A stretch of DNA of 64,000 bases from Acanthosepion esculentum (GCA_964036315.1 OZ038509.1:33104459-33168458); one strand, 5' to 3'; shown: positions 37,788-49,599, counted from the first letter of the stretch. Notes: generated by a model from the letters alone, not told the origin. Numbers and translations: made by a program.

Positions 37788-37946
37788 TCTATATTTCTGA
37801 GATGAAGTATTATGTACATTATTTACATTATTCGGACTATTGTCCTCATCTTTGTCGCCATATTTATTACAACGTGTTGGCCGTTGTACGCTCCGGCCTT
37901 CTTCGGGTGGTTGGAATGTCGAACTGAACCCTTTATTTCAAGGAGA
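37788..37946 (-). repeat. SINE-1 3' half, antisense arm
   Basis: CTATATTTCTGAGATGAAGT through GGCCGTTGTACGCTCCGGCC to AACTGAACCCTTTATTTCA: the family 3' half reversed. It joins directly to a sense copy at 37,947. Confidence 0.92.
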
Positions 37947-38268
37947 CATGGCACAGTGGATAAAGGCGTTGGTTAGATCCAGTGACAGGACCCCAATGAG
38001 TGTGAGTTCAATACCCGGTTAAGGCAGCGGAGAACTTTCAGAGGAAAATTAACAGGAGATAACTTATAACTGACATCCATTAAACATGGCACGTGGAACT
38101 AAAACAGTCTAGCGAGCGAAGTTCCAGTGAGCGAAATAAAGGGTTCAGTTCGACATTCCAACAACCTGAAGAAGGCCGGAGCGTACAACGGCCGAAACGT
38201 TGTAATAAATATGGCGACAAAGATGGGGACAATAGTCCGAATAATGTAAATAATGATAATTGTTTTAA
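37947..38268 (+). repeat. SINE-1 copy, full length, sense arm
   Basis: Head AGGAGACATGGCACAGTGGA, B box GTGTGAGTTCAATACCCGG, body and hairpin module CCTGAAGAAGGCCGG...CGGCCGAAAC (38,166-38,198), then GACAATAGTCCGAATAATG. A small duplication (GAGCGAAGTTCCAGTGAGCG) interrupts the body. Third locus where a headless antisense half faces a sense copy. Confidence 0.93.
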
Positions 38269-41074
38269 AAATGTGTTGTAGTCTGATATACTTTCCGCAT
38301 CAAACCGAGTGCAGTATCTGATTTGGGATCTTTCTAATATTTCATTCTATTTGAGCTATACTTTGGAGCGTAAGTCATTTCAAGGTTGAAGTAGCGATGA
38401 AATTACGACGCCGAAACGCGACGGGAAATAGTTTACACCGCTAGTCGTTTCTTTCACACCTACTTACACTTTTTTCTTATTTTTCACCTTTCGCTCAAAG
38501 GATAATTACAAAGGAACTGTTAACTTCATAATAAGCATATTTTTAATTTATCAACCATATAACTAAATGTGGGCGCTTGCTGTTTAAATTGATTTCAATG
38601 AAAATAAAAAAAATAATACAATCTTCGAAATCAGATAAGATTTGCAAATTTGAACTGACGTCGAACAACGTATTATGTTTCAGGTATGAAGATAATTTTA
38701 CTGTTTCATTATTTTTTCGATTCTTATTTACTATTGGCTACCTCACAAGACTTTTAAAAGTATCAAGAACTTCAGCTATAAATCCATGTATTCACTTTTA
38801 GCGAAGGATGCTAAAGATGGAATACTGAATATGTTTCACCTCAACCCTATTCCTAAAATCTGGCCAAATGAACAAACATCGGTATTTTTTAAAAATTTTG
38901 GGTGAGGCCGATAACCTTTTACTAACATGTCATCATTTAACTACTTTGCCACACTTATTGTATGAATTTGACAGTTTCTGCTTTGCAGGCGTAGAAAATA
39001 ATACATTTACAGTCTTTTACCAGAAACGTACACTAAATGAAGTCATTCGGTTAACATCTTTGTTCAGTATTTTCCAACTGAGTCCAGGCACATTGATTCG
39101 ATTGTCCCCTGGCTCTACTAAAATGTCTCCATTCTTTAGACTTCCGAATCTATCAACATGTCTTTCCTATCTTGGACAATCTTTGTATTTATTTCAAACT
39201 GAACCCAGACCTTCTAATTTTCATGGCACTGACCACCTCTTTTATCCTGATAGACAATTCCTCATCTTCAGGAATCTCTTTGACATTCCACTTTCTCCTG
39301 GTATTAAAGTTCACGGGTCATAGTTGCTAAGAATTGAATGTAGCGATTCAAGCGTGGTTTGACGGTTTTATTCTTTTCTCTCTGTAATACTTGCACGACT
39401 GCCTTAATTTTGATTTGTAACTTTATAAGACCAGGTTAGTAGAAGAAACATGAACCTTGAGCCATTTGATCTGATTTGGGCCAACTAGTTGCTTCACTCA
39501 TTGATTTTCTTTTTTTTTTGTCTCTCTTAACTCGTAGACTTGTAAAAGCAAATCGGTTTGAGCTATAATCTAAAAATGTCTCAGAGATGACATTTTTAAT
39601 GAGGTATTTCTGTTCTCTAGTATTCCTGTAATTACGTTCCCCACCCCGACTGATTATTAATTAGCAAAGAGTAGCAGGAAAGAAATCTTGACACAAAGTT
39701 ACTGGGTTTCCGTTAAAAAAAAGAATTCCATCTCGTTTACTTTTTATAAAACTTTTTCAACTTTCTGTTTTGCTTTCCTTCCTGAAAAATTCATTGAAAT
39801 GGTCCACTTGATATTCCATCTCTGCATCGGACACTGTTAGAACTTTAATATTATCCCTGAAAGCTTTCATGCCTTCCTTCGAAGATTTGTGTTCTTTTCC
39901 ACGTAGTGCCGTTTCTGTTCCTATCATGATACCAACGTTTCCTTTCTACCAATCAATGCCGTGTCCCCCATTTGTGGACCTCATGTCGATAATTGAAATG
40001 TAAATATTTATGCTGTAATTTGTATCAGATCCAGTCATTATAATATATTTTTTTTATTAATGTATGCATGTATGCGAATTTTCATATATTCGTATGCGCT
40101 TTTGAGAATATATACACATACATATACAAACATATATATTCGTGTGTTCCCTGTGCTTTTGCATCAGTTAGCAACTCGTCATCCCGATAGCCGCACTGAC
40201 AATTCGTATTAATGCCGGTGATCATAATAATAATAATAATAATAATAATAGTTTTAAATCAAATACCCAACTATATTCAGGTTTTGAAATAAAAGCATAT
40301 ATATTCCTAAATTGGCATTATGAAGAGAAAATGAACATTTTGGTTACATGTATCAAACAAGATATAAATTCATCTACATGCAAATATTAAGGAAGCTGTA
40401 GTTGTCTTATTTGTTTCCATTTAAATTTTCTGTAAACTTATTCATAAATAGAGAAAAATATTAAAAAGGAAACAATATTGATGTATTTAAAGAGAAAAGA
40501 AAGCATTCCATTTTGCTTTACTCGTGTGCTTTGGGAAATAACGTCTGCGTCGGTCGTCGATAGAAGAATTCTAAATCCATTTGCGAGGCTCCAACTATTC
40601 TTGCCGTTATTATTTGTATTTTTATCCCGTTTCTACGGATTACATTCTCTTGATCCGGTTCACCGACTTTAAAAGCAATGTTCAAGTCTGTGTAAATGCA
40701 CACCCATTCTTACATACACGTAAGTAAATGGAAAAGAACACACGTGCACACAATGGTAGAAAAACTGACATGTGTGCACTTACACACAGATATGAACAAA
40801 ATCACATAGTATTTATATTAATTTATTTTATGTAGGTATGTACCTGGAAATGTAATATTATAATGCATATACCTAGCTTGAAGAGATTAGTGCATAAACT
40901 AAGAGAAACCAGACTAAAATGGTTAATATATATATATTATAATATATTATTATTTTTTATATATTTACAAAAGAATTATTTAACTGTAATTTTCCCCGAT
41001 TCCGAAGTTTCGTGGTAATATGTCCACTTTTCAAGGGGTTAATACGTACATAAATATTTCCAATTATAATTATT
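38269..41074. other. Unassigned sequence
   Basis: A 151-codon sense frame (38,868-39,323) lacks a recognisable domain or splice context. The segment 39,750-39,960, on the minus strand, weakly resembles a LINE linker (YQVDHFNEFF), too weak to call. A short (AAT)n lies at 40,219-40,250. Nothing else stands out. Confidence 0.35.
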
Positions 41075-41175
41075 TCCATTACAATTGGAAACATACGGAT
41101 TCCTGTCGGTGAACGCATATTTCTCGGACATTCAGGCCGGTAAATGTAATTAATACTGTTTAATTAAAACAGAGC
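41075..41175 (+). repeat. SINE-4 3' part
   Basis: GGATTCCTGTCGG (end of a B box) then ATTTCTCGGACATTCAGGCC and GGTAAATGTAATTAATACTG, matching the body of the SINE-4 pair at 42.2-42.9 kb. The tRNA head is missing. Confidence 0.8.
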
Positions 41176-41222
41176 ATAAGTTGCATCCATAAAAATAACG
41201 TGTTAACAGAAAATATATTAAA

Positions 41223-41224
<2 letters not shown>

Positions 41225-41278
<54 letters not shown>
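41225..41278. repeat. (AT)n microsatellite
   Basis: AT run ending at the target duplication of the solo LTR. Confidence 0.95.
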
Positions 41279-41283
<5 letters not shown>

Positions 41284-41785
41284 TGTTATGGTCGAATATC
41301 CTCCCACCACTGTTATGGTCCAAGGTTAGGACCAAGGAAGAACAACACGAACACAAGAGTAGAAATAACAAAGATATATTACACAGAATAATAATACAAG
41401 ATGTTGAAGGTATTAGTATGACTGTTAGTCTGGTTTGGAGTGAACTACTATTGGCTCGACTCGATTCCGTCTCGACTCGTTCCAATATTTAACAACCCTC
41501 CCACGTAGGTCGCATGTGGCACAAGGCCGGCTTAATGTGGGTTCTCCGAGCCCGTAGGCTCGGCCAAAAATATGCCCATTAGAACCCGTATAAACGAGTT
41601 CAGGGACTGTCTATCTCCCCGGACGACACTTTGCCCTGCGGCAAAGCCTCGTCCGAGAGAGTTTGACAAGAGTCGCGCACAGTCAGAGACTGCGTCTCGA
41701 CTCGTTCCACGTCTCTCTTGAGATGCGCAGCATTTATAGTGTCAGTAAGAGTTCATTGTGTCGTTATAGGTAAGTTCCCATAACA
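41284..41785 (+). mobile_element. Solo LTR, 502 bp, with 5-bp target duplication
   Basis: Begins TGTTATGG and ends CCATAACA, the TG...CA ends of LTR elements, flanked on both sides by ATAGG (41,279-41,283 and 41,786-41,790). A diverged 27-base copy of the LTR start lies at its left end, so TGTTATGG occurs twice. A GC-rich interior (about 41,505-41,690) is absent from the relative at 45,472. No internal coding region remains. A 5-bp duplication fits Gypsy or BEL/Pao type; which one cannot be told from an LTR alone. Confidence 0.85.
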
Positions 41786-41794
41786 ATAGGTGTA

Positions 41795-41826
41795 TTCCCT
41801 CGCTCTCTCTCCCTCTCTCTCTCTCT

Positions 41827-41904
<78 letters not shown>

Positions 41905-41905
41905 G
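41795..41905. repeat. (CT)n-(AT)n-(GT)n compound microsatellite
   Basis: Three runs in series, with a short CGTG end. Confidence 0.95.
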
Positions 41906-41966
41906 TATTACTAATACTAATAACACAACCATGTTGTCAATGATTGCTCTCCCGTTTACTTTACAT

Positions 41967-41990
41967 CTGAAGATCGTCTAAGCGTGAAAC
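41967..41990 (+). other. CTGAAGA...GAAAC module
   Basis: CTGAAGA at 41,967, a short CG/CG stem with CTAAG loop region, then GAAACGT. The layout parallels the 62-kb motif. Confidence 0.5.
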
Positions 41991-42199
41991 GTATATTCTG
42001 CATGTTTATTATATTCTTCGTCCAATTTTTTTAAAATGCCTTACAACACTCGTGTGAAACATGTGCATTATCTCTGGAGCTGGTTTTCCTCTATTTTCAC
42101 TTTTAACGTAAAAACATGTAAAATCGCGATCCACACACGAATCGTATAGAAAGACTTGCTGGGGTGTCGCCTTTCAATATATATATATATATATATATA

Positions 42200-42450
42200 T
42201 TTTAGAATTGGACAGAGTCCGACAATTTATTTAAAGACATTTATATTATGTTTAACGTTCTTTTTATAGATACAAGTATTTAAGCAAATGCTCTGTTTTA
42301 TAATAAACAGTATTAAATAACATTTACCGGCCTGAATGTCCGAGAAATTTTCATAGAAAATTTTCGCTCTCCGACAGGAATCGAACCTGTATCCTATACG
42401 GAACCATCATTTCGCGTGATGTGCCTTAACCTTTCGGCCACAGATGAGCG
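42200..42450 (-). repeat. SINE-4, antisense arm
   Basis: Contains a tRNA-Ser-like head on the minus strand: TGGCCGAAAGGTTAAGGC (A box), a loop region reading CGCGAAA between a 5-bp stem, an extra arm, and CAGGTTCGATTCCTG (B box). Body CTCGGACATTCAGGCCGG follows. The acceptor ends do not pair and position 33 is G, so it is not a working tRNA. Nearly identical to the sense arm. (AT)n flanks both outer edges. Confidence 0.9.
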
Positions 42451-42613
42451 TCTGGTTAGCAAGGTCGATTTTACTATCTTTAAACTTAAATCTTCCATGA
42501 ATCTCTTCTATTCATATCTGCTCTAGCGTATCAAATGTAAACAAATGACGTCATATATTTTAGAATTGGACATAGTCTGACAATTTATTTAAAGACATTT
42601 ATATTATGTTTAA

Positions 42614-42865
42614 CGTTCATCTGTGGCCGAAAGGTTAAGGCACATCACGCGAAATGATGGTTCCGTATAGGATACAGGTTCGATTCCTGTCGGAGAGCGA
42701 AAATTTTCTATGAAAATTTCTCGGACATTCAGGCCGGTAAATGTTATTTAATACTGTTTATTATAAAACAGAGCATTTGCTTAAATACTTGTATATATAA
42801 AAAGAACGTTAAACATAATATAAATGTCTTTAAATAAATTGTCGGAGTATGTCCAATTCTAAAAT
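42614..42865 (+). repeat. SINE-4, sense arm
   Basis: Mirror of 42,200-42,450 over about 250 bases with only a few changes. Just before it (42,553-42,613) sits a 60-base reversed copy of the element's own tail, fused directly to its head, as expected from template switching. The 42,451-42,552 spacer is otherwise unique. Confidence 0.92.
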
Positions 42866-43115
42866 ATATATATATATATATATATATATGTCAATAGCGT
42901 TCAGAAGTGAAGGAAGATGGTGCGTGAGGACAACCAATCAAAGAGTGAAATAAAAATTTAGTATATATTTAATTTGTGTTTATTTCATGTTTAATCTATT
43001 TTACATATTTAAAATGTCTCCCTTTCTCACATTTCTCAGCACAAACCCCTAGTTGAGCCTTAGGGGCATATATTTGGGAGTTGGCTTTTGGCATTACCAA
43101 ACTTCTGCACATCAG

Positions 43116-43122
43116 TGATATT

Positions 43123-43160
<38 letters not shown>
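43116..43160. repeat. (TCTA)n microsatellite
   Basis: About eleven TATC units. The 42,890-43,751 interval around it holds nothing else recognised. Confidence 0.95.
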
Positions 43161-43751
43161 AGTTTCAAACGAAATCACGTGTTCAAACACTACCCATTGA
43201 AAACGTGATGAATGTTTGCTCCAGCCCAATATTAATAAGCTTTAAAGCCATCCTTTTTAGCCTATTCTCCACCAATCCCTCCTTCTTGCGTCAATGCTTC
43301 CGCGCATCTTCAACTAAATGATTACAAATTTCACCTGGATTGAAAGAACCTGAAAAAAATGCTTGTTTTTAGGCATTATATTGAAGACTCTAAAGAATAT
43401 TTAATGATGACATTTAACAAGCTCCTTAACTACCAGATCATGAACGCAAGATCAAATGCGAGCGAGAACACAGTACAAGTCCCCTTAAATATTCATCTTG
43501 TTTATGCATTAGTTCTTGACAGCAAATAGTGTGGAAAATGCAGCTTCACAAATATAAACTGATTGAAACATTTTCCGAACCCGGAAGGTTTGATATATCA
43601 TCAAATAGTAAATAAGAATCTACTTGACCCAAAACATCCCTCGAGATCCATTTTTAATGTCTTCACGTTTACCTGAAGAAACACCGTTTGAACTTCATCC
43701 GAAATATCACCAACTTTATCTTGAAATCAGTTCTTTATGAAGCTTTGGGCT

Positions 43752-43870
43752 TCTCTTCTATCAAATCGCGCTGAACACACCGGTTCTCTTTCGATTACCG
43801 AAGTTAAGCAGCATCGAGCCTTGTCAGTACTTAGATGGGAGATCACTTGGGAACACTGGGTTCTGTAAGC
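43752..43870 (+). pseudogene. 5S rRNA pseudogene or 5S-derived SINE head
   Basis: About 119 bases align by eye to metazoan 5S rRNA: CTGAACACACCGGTTCTC, then the internal promoter A box region AAGTTAAGCAGCATCGAG, then GTCAGTACTTAGATGGGAGA (C box) and CTTGGGAACACTGGGTTCTG. The 5' twenty bases are diverged and no T-run terminator follows at the 3' end, so it is probably inactive. There is no tandem 5S array here. It could be an isolated retropseudogene or the head of a 5S-derived SINE. Confidence 0.85.
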
Positions 43871-44803
43871 AACTTCCTATAATTCTATATATGTTTCAGC
43901 TTGATATAACCTACAAAGAGTTGATAAACCGTATAAAACAACCAACTTCTCATCTATATCCAAAATATATCTAATTAATTTATCTTTCAATTCAGTCAGA
44001 TGATTGATTATTTGTATACTTAATTCAGAATTGAAGTTAGCAAACCTGGCTGTATTTCCATCTGAAGAAAATAAATTTAGTCAGGAAGGTACAAATGATG
44101 TCTTAGTGTATGGATGTGTTGTTTTCTCTTAGAATTTAATTGCATTTTTAATGAAGTGATCCCTTAGTGTGGTGCAGATTAATATTTATGAAAATCTGAG
44201 TAAGAAATTCAAGATAGAGTCGAAGAGATAGGTTTAAAACAGACGTCCTCTGTCCTTTCTGATAGAGACGGAACATGTTAATGCAACACAACTTTGATGC
44301 ATGCTCTTCAGACTGTAGACCTTCCAGCTTCTATTGGCCACCTATCATCGCAGACGAAAAAGAATTTTAGCGAAGACTAAGAAAGTACAGAAAGCGAAAT
44401 GCACCGGGAAAAAGAAGAATCAAGAATTGTCTTTCTCTCGATACTTTTTATTTGGGCACCTCGGAATAGGTAACATATTCCCTGCTTCCGATATGCCCAC
44501 TCAATAAGCTCGAAATTTTTAACCTACTGGAATCTCCTGCTAATCTAAATGTTTTACCATTCCTTTCGGGAAAAATTCACCCAAATATTTTCTCTTCAAG
44601 AAGGAAACCCCCTTCAGACTGGAATCTGTCATGCAGATCCGCTGCAATAAAAAATAGATATACTAGGAGTGGGCTAATTTCAAATACAAGGGTCTTTAAG
44701 GTCTCAGTAGGAACACAATCATTCTAGTCGTTGAATTTGATAGTTATACTTCCTCAAACATCCCAACGCAATTTCCTTACACATGTTTGTCTTTCATTCA
44801 GAC

Positions 44804-44840
44804 CTGAAGACGCCTACCAAGCGCACAGAGGCGAAACGCG
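44804..44840 (+). other. CTGAAGA - 4-bp hairpin - GAAAC module
   Basis: CTGAAGA (44,804-44,810), then a stem GCCT/AGGC, then GAAAC (44,833-44,837) and a self-complementary ACGCGT. Flanking 43,871-44,803 and 44,841-45,471 are unassigned. A duplicated GTTGTGGTACC occurs near 45,011-45,031. Confidence 0.5.
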
Positions 44841-45471
44841 TTGCCGGTAAAAAAAAACTTTTCCATTTTGTCATTATCTCCACTTTCCAGTCCTGGGTAT
44901 GAGGAAAAATTACATCCGGCAGCAAGGTCTCTGATCGGGAGATTGGAGGTTTTGAGGAGCGTGGAACCAGCTCTTAATTGTTGTTGTTCCCAGGTGCACC
45001 TTAATCAAGGGTTGTGGTACCTGTTGTGGTACCAGATATGGCAAGTAGTGAATTCCCAAACAAAAACAAAACACTATGAAAGTATAAACATACATATTTA
45101 TTGTAAAATGACCAACAATACATTTTATCTATAGCTGAAGGTATACAATTTCATTCAAAATGTATTTAGTTGAAGCCATAAAATTGTTCAAATTATTTAG
45201 ATTTCGGCATTAAATAAGCCACAGATTTTGAGATGATGCTAAACAAAATCAACCAACCAACATAAAAGAACTCTTTCTTTCATTAATCCATATAATATCC
45301 AACATTTTCTTAAAGTGTATTCCAAAATATAACTTCAACAACACTACAACATATCTACTACCCGCATATCACCACCTCTAATAATTATATCCACACAAAC
45401 ATGTATATGCACAAAAGCTGAGTATCATTTACCATGTATTCAACTGTGGAAGCAGAATAACATATCATATT

Positions 45472-45536
45472 TGTTATGGGTCCTTACCTATAACTACAGA
45501 ATGAACTCTTCCTACAACTATGTATACTACGCCTCT

Positions 45537-45578
<42 letters not shown>

Positions 45579-45734
45579 GAATCGAGTCGAGCCGATAGTA
45601 GTTCACTCCAAACCAGACTGACAGTCATACTAACACCTTCCACATCTTGTATTATTATTCCGTGTAATATATCTTCGTTATTTCTACTCTTGTGTTCGTG
45701 TTGTTCTTCCTTGGTCCTAACTTGGACCATAACA
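45472..45734 (-). mobile_element. Solo LTR, short form, 263 bp, with 5-bp target duplication
   Basis: Same family as 41,284 in reverse orientation: TGTTATGG...CCATAACA ends, with ATATT on each side (45,467-45,471 and 45,735-45,739). About 240 bases of the other copy's interior are missing, and a (GA)n run (45,541-45,576) sits at the corresponding place. The shared outer 130-150 bases on each side are clearly homologous. Confidence 0.87.
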
Positions 45735-45837
45735 ATATTTTTATTACTTCAAAGCTCGCAAGAAAATTAAATTCCATCATTAAATGAACCATAAACAAAC
45801 AAATCAATCAAATCTCCACATTTCTTTATAACAAAAA

Positions 45838-45912
<75 letters not shown>
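45838..45912. repeat. (AT)n microsatellite
   Basis: Pure AT run. Confidence 0.95.
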
Positions 45913-45918
<6 letters not shown>

Positions 45919-46039
45919 ACTGTTACTTTAATCAAAATATATTTGCGTAACATTTACCTTTAATTAGAAAATGTAGTTTATCAACAAACAAGTGAATATT
46001 TTAAGCTTTTAATTGATTAATTTAAACAAACATTGAAAA

Positions 46040-46570
46040 AAAAGATTTTTTCGGCGTTGGTCATAAAGATAAGACCATGTAAATAAAAATAGCAAACACA
46101 GAACAAATAAGTCACAACGTCACCGCAGATGCCAAGTTGTGAGCTGATGTCATCGGGAAGGTTGTTAATGAAAATTAAAAACAGCCTGGGACCAAGGATG
46201 GCGCCCCAGGGGACACCCGCGATAGTACGAAAGGATCTAGACGAGAGGCCGTTCAAGATAACTTTCTTTGATAGGAAAGACTGGATCAACACAAAAATGT
46301 GTCCAGAGACACCGTAACTTTTCAGCTTGTAGAAAAGACCTGTATGCCAGACCCTTTCAAGGGCTTTCGAGATGTTCAATGCTACAGCCCGGATTTCATC
46401 GTTTTTAACTCGGGCATGATAGCCTCTTCCTGTGGCAATGTTCACGAAATTTGACAATAAACCGATTTGCATTAATTGAATGGCAATAAAGACTTTAAAT
46501 ATTTTTGTCAACAATGTGTTCTCTGTTAGAAATGATGAATTCCCGATCGAGAATCTTTTGAGCATTAGTT
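46040..46570 (-). pseudogene. LINE-A reverse transcriptase core, antisense
   Basis: Reads EIRAVALNISKALERVWHTG (motif A; the second catalytic-region D of the family's DISKAFDRVWH is E here), LFYKLKSYGVSGHIFVLIQS, VILNGLSSRSFRTIAGVPWG, AILGPRLFLIFINNLPDDIS, SQLGICGDVVTYLFC. The YADD box has decayed to CGDV. The open frame is long, so this copy is younger than the 4-kb one. Its 5' side is cut by the GT repeat at 46,598; the leading Thr/His run of the long frame is microsatellite. Confidence 0.9.
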
Positions 46571-46597
46571 GTAAGGCGTTCTCAATGAGTCTGTCAT

Positions 46598-46722
46598 CTT
46601 GCTTTTGTGCGTGTGTGTGTGTGCGTGTGTGCGTGCGTGTGTGTGCGTGTGTGCGTGCGTGTGTGTGCGTGTGTGCGTGCGTGTGTGTGTGCGCGTGCGT
46701 GTGTGTGTGTGTGTGTGTGTGT
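46598..46722. repeat. (GT)n/(GTGC)n microsatellite
   Basis: GT repeat regularly broken by GC, giving GTGTGTGC and GTGCGTGC words. Confidence 0.95.
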
Positions 46723-47324
46723 GGCAGTGCCTGGAATTCTTTCGTGCCAAGATTTATGAATACCATTTACAAACTAGGCTTTCTTTCTCCTACAGTCTGA
46801 TACTTCGACTTTCATTTTTAATTTTTCTATTTAAGTCACAGCAGCGACATCAGTTCTACATTTCTACCCGTTAACGTGTTGCATTCCACCTACACATTGA
46901 AAAGGAGAAGATAACCCAGCGATCGCTTCTAAACAGGAATGAATACTCAAACGCACACACAAACATACAGAAAATTGGTAAATGTATTAAGCTCGGCACT
47001 GTTTCAAGGGGGCTGAGATGAAAGAAGACATTTTGAAATGTTACTTTGACTAGTCCGTTTATAATTGTATCTTAGTCCAGATTGTTTCTTTTTAATTTCC
47101 GTACAACTATTTAGGCTTTAGGCAAATTCTTTTTGCAACATTTAACACGGACAGACTTGTTCGAATATTATTATTATTCACATTCTCCTTATATTAATAT
47201 ATCAAATTTTGGTTATTCAGCTGGCGATGCATTTTTCATTTGTTATGAATTGACTCTGGTTCAAACACAGGAGCATCTAAGATTCGTTGATCGTTCAATT
47301 TATTCTTCTATGTACCGTCTCATT

Positions 47325-47690
47325 TCAGGACGTTAGCAGTCATGACTCTCCACAATTTCCTGTCCTTTGAAGCTCTTAATAAATATCCTTTTTGTTATAT
47401 CTCCTAAACCTTTGCTGAAGTTCACTAGATAGGTCATGCGTTATTTTCCTCTGTTCCTCTTGTTTACAGTCTGTCCTGTGAGTATCAAATTTTCCCTCTT
47501 TCTTCCTAGAAAATTCAACTCTCTTCCTGATGTTAAGTACACTTATCTTTCCATTTTCTCTATAACTTTGTCGTTGCTCACATATTCCGTCCATAGTATA
47601 CTTAGCATCCACATTTTTATTGTTTCAAATCTCTGAATATGTGAGGAGATTTTCCTGCGTTCACAGCCATTATCCAAAATGAACGTTGGT
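47325..47690 (-). pseudogene. LINE C-terminal tail, antisense
   Basis: Reads ETIKMWMLSILWTEYVSNDK, VIEKMERQVYLTSGRELNFL, NLILTGQTVNKRNRG and MTYLVNFSKGLGDITKR. This is the 'eMW..RR.lkIsWt..v.N..vl..m.....l......rql.flGH..R' tail of a second LINE type, distinct from LINE-A, followed by the RGRQR-x-T-Y block. One stop inside. Confidence 0.75.
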
Positions 47691-48006
47691 TGGTTGAATT
47701 TGCTTAGCAGCATATCAACCTTTATGGATTATTTCATGCTGAAATCTAAATATTTTGAATGCAGTTGCATGCCTTCAACTACATATAAAATGTATTGCTG
47801 GTAATTTTTTAAATGTACTGTAGGTAATTTTACTATAAATAAGTATTCTTGGTATAAACATGTATTGCTGGTATTTTTACTATAAAATTATATTTTTACA
47901 CTTTCATAGTTTTTTGTTTTTATTTGAAAGTTCACTATTTGCTCATAGCTGGGATCCTAACAGGTGCTACCACCCTAGGTAAGGTTGAATCTGGAAATAA
48001 CAGCAG
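47691..48006. other. Unassigned, with TATTGCTGGTA repeats
   Basis: ATGTATTGCTGGTAATTTT-type words recur three times between 47,789 and 47,885. No other feature. Confidence 0.4.
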
Positions 48007-48311
48007 TTAACCCCTTCTCCGTTGTAGACATGTATATACGTTTTTACTGAAAGTGTCTTTTTCAAACTCGTCCAAAACGTAACGTTCAAAAACCCAGTTA
48101 CAGATGTGTTTATAAGTCGATTTTGATTCTTTTTATGCCCTTCTGAGTTTGAAACGAGTCCAATTGTCAACTCATACGTCTGGTAGAGTCGTTAGCCACC
48201 GCTCGAGTATTTCAAAGTGCTTTAGTTTCTTAGTTACTATATTAAAACAAAAAAGAAATTCGCCTGAAAATGAAACGTTTTTCCCAAAATAAGTGGCGGG
48301 GAAGGAGTTAA
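48007..48311. mobile_element. piggyBac-type MITE, about 300 bp
   Basis: TTAA at both ends (48,007-48,010 and 48,308-48,311), the piggyBac target duplication. Inverted ends are CCCCTTCTCCG and CGGGGAAGGAG (two mismatches in 13). Internal subterminal inverted words are CAAACTCGTCC and GAGTTTGAAACGAG. No transposase, so it is non-autonomous. Confidence 0.72.
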
Positions 48312-49599
48312 AAGGTGGTTTCACACTCCTCAAAAGCTAAAAAAAAATGTTGTTTACCCAAGTGATTTTGGCTTATCAAGTGACGTCATTAAACATTATA
48401 TAATTTTCGTAATAGAGAATCTTACATCATTAAATTGAATATATTCAAGTACAGTTAATGGATCCAATGGCTTGTATTCATGATAATCGACTCACCTTTA
48501 AGCTAGCATCCTTTCTCAAGAGGTAAAAGAGATAAGTTGTTAAAATTATGAAAATAATCAACGAGCAGATTTACAATTTCATTTGAGACAATTTGGGCTG
48601 ACATTGGTATTGTTGGAAACGGCATGAATTCATCTGTTCTTTCTCGAGCTGTTTGTTAAATAGCAATGCAGACTGAGATGATAACCAGTCTTGTGGGTGG
48701 GGGACTAAACGGAATTCAATCTGTGGAGAAGAGAACAATAGCAATCATCCATTTACTGATATTAAAGAAAATGGTAGCTTTAGGGACCTATAGTCTCCTA
48801 CGGCCTGATGGGACATATCTCAGTTAAATAAATCAAAATTGAAAAGTGTAAAACAAAGAGAATGAGACAAGACTTGCTTATCTCTCGTGACCTGAATTAA
48901 ATATTTTGAATAAAGCTTACAAATTAATTTCGCGTTGGACGAAGGCTAATTTGTTACAGAATCAAAGACATGGGATATATAAGGAGGATTAAAGTCACTA
49001 ACAATCAGTTGCGAGATAAACACGTTAACCATTGTAGTACTCCAGACACTTAGCACACAACCAGGTCCATGACGCATTTTATAAGAAAGGAACTGCCCAT
49101 AAGTGACAGTCGAGGAAACTTGCAAGACATTCTGTTATGAGAAGAACTCTTAAATATTACAAAATCTTTTTGGTATCTTGTGCAGCGTGTGCTAAAGAAT
49201 ATGACTCAATCGATTAAGCATTCGATTAAGCTTGACTGATATTAATGGAACCGACTACACCTGTGCAGGTGCAAAAAATGTTCGAATCATAGAATTGAGG
49301 TTGCTTATCGATATAGTGTTTAACCAAAATCATGAGACACTTAACTTTGAATATTGTAGTATTTGGAATACTGTCTGTAAACTGTATTACAAATTGTTGC
49401 GTTGTCATTGATGCAGTAGGAATGAGATACGAAGTTAAATATATGGTTGGGGCATGCAAAAGTTGCACCACTTGATACTCTCCTGCATAGAGACTAAAAT
49501 ACGTGTTCAACTTTCTCATGTTAACTTTTTTGTTCATCCTGTACAAGACCCCAAAACCACTCGAGGTAAGTGGAAGGCTACCGAGTAATATGGACATTT
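48312..49599. other. Unassigned sequence
   Basis: A 123-codon antisense frame (49,226-49,597) adjoins the LINE-A tail but shows no motif I can place. It may be LINE 3' untranslated sequence. The rest is featureless. Confidence 0.35.

Noticed and set aside
38868..39323. 151-codon frame as a host gene
   Set aside because: No recognisable domain, no codon preference and no convincing exon borders; left as unassigned.
39750..39960. Antisense LINE linker
   Set aside because: A short resemblance (YQVDHFNEFF) only; too weak to call.
42614..42705. A working tRNA-Ser gene
   Set aside because: Promoter boxes are good, but the acceptor ends do not pair, position 33 is not T, and the sequence is part of a repeated SINE with a body and tail.
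43752..43870. Functional 5S rRNA gene
   Set aside because: Diverged 5' end, no T-run terminator, single copy, no array.
44841..45134. 97-codon frame with SPGYEEKLHPAARS as a gene
   Set aside because: Looks protein-like in part, but no family is recognised and the frame drifts into AT-rich sequence; probably a repeat remnant.
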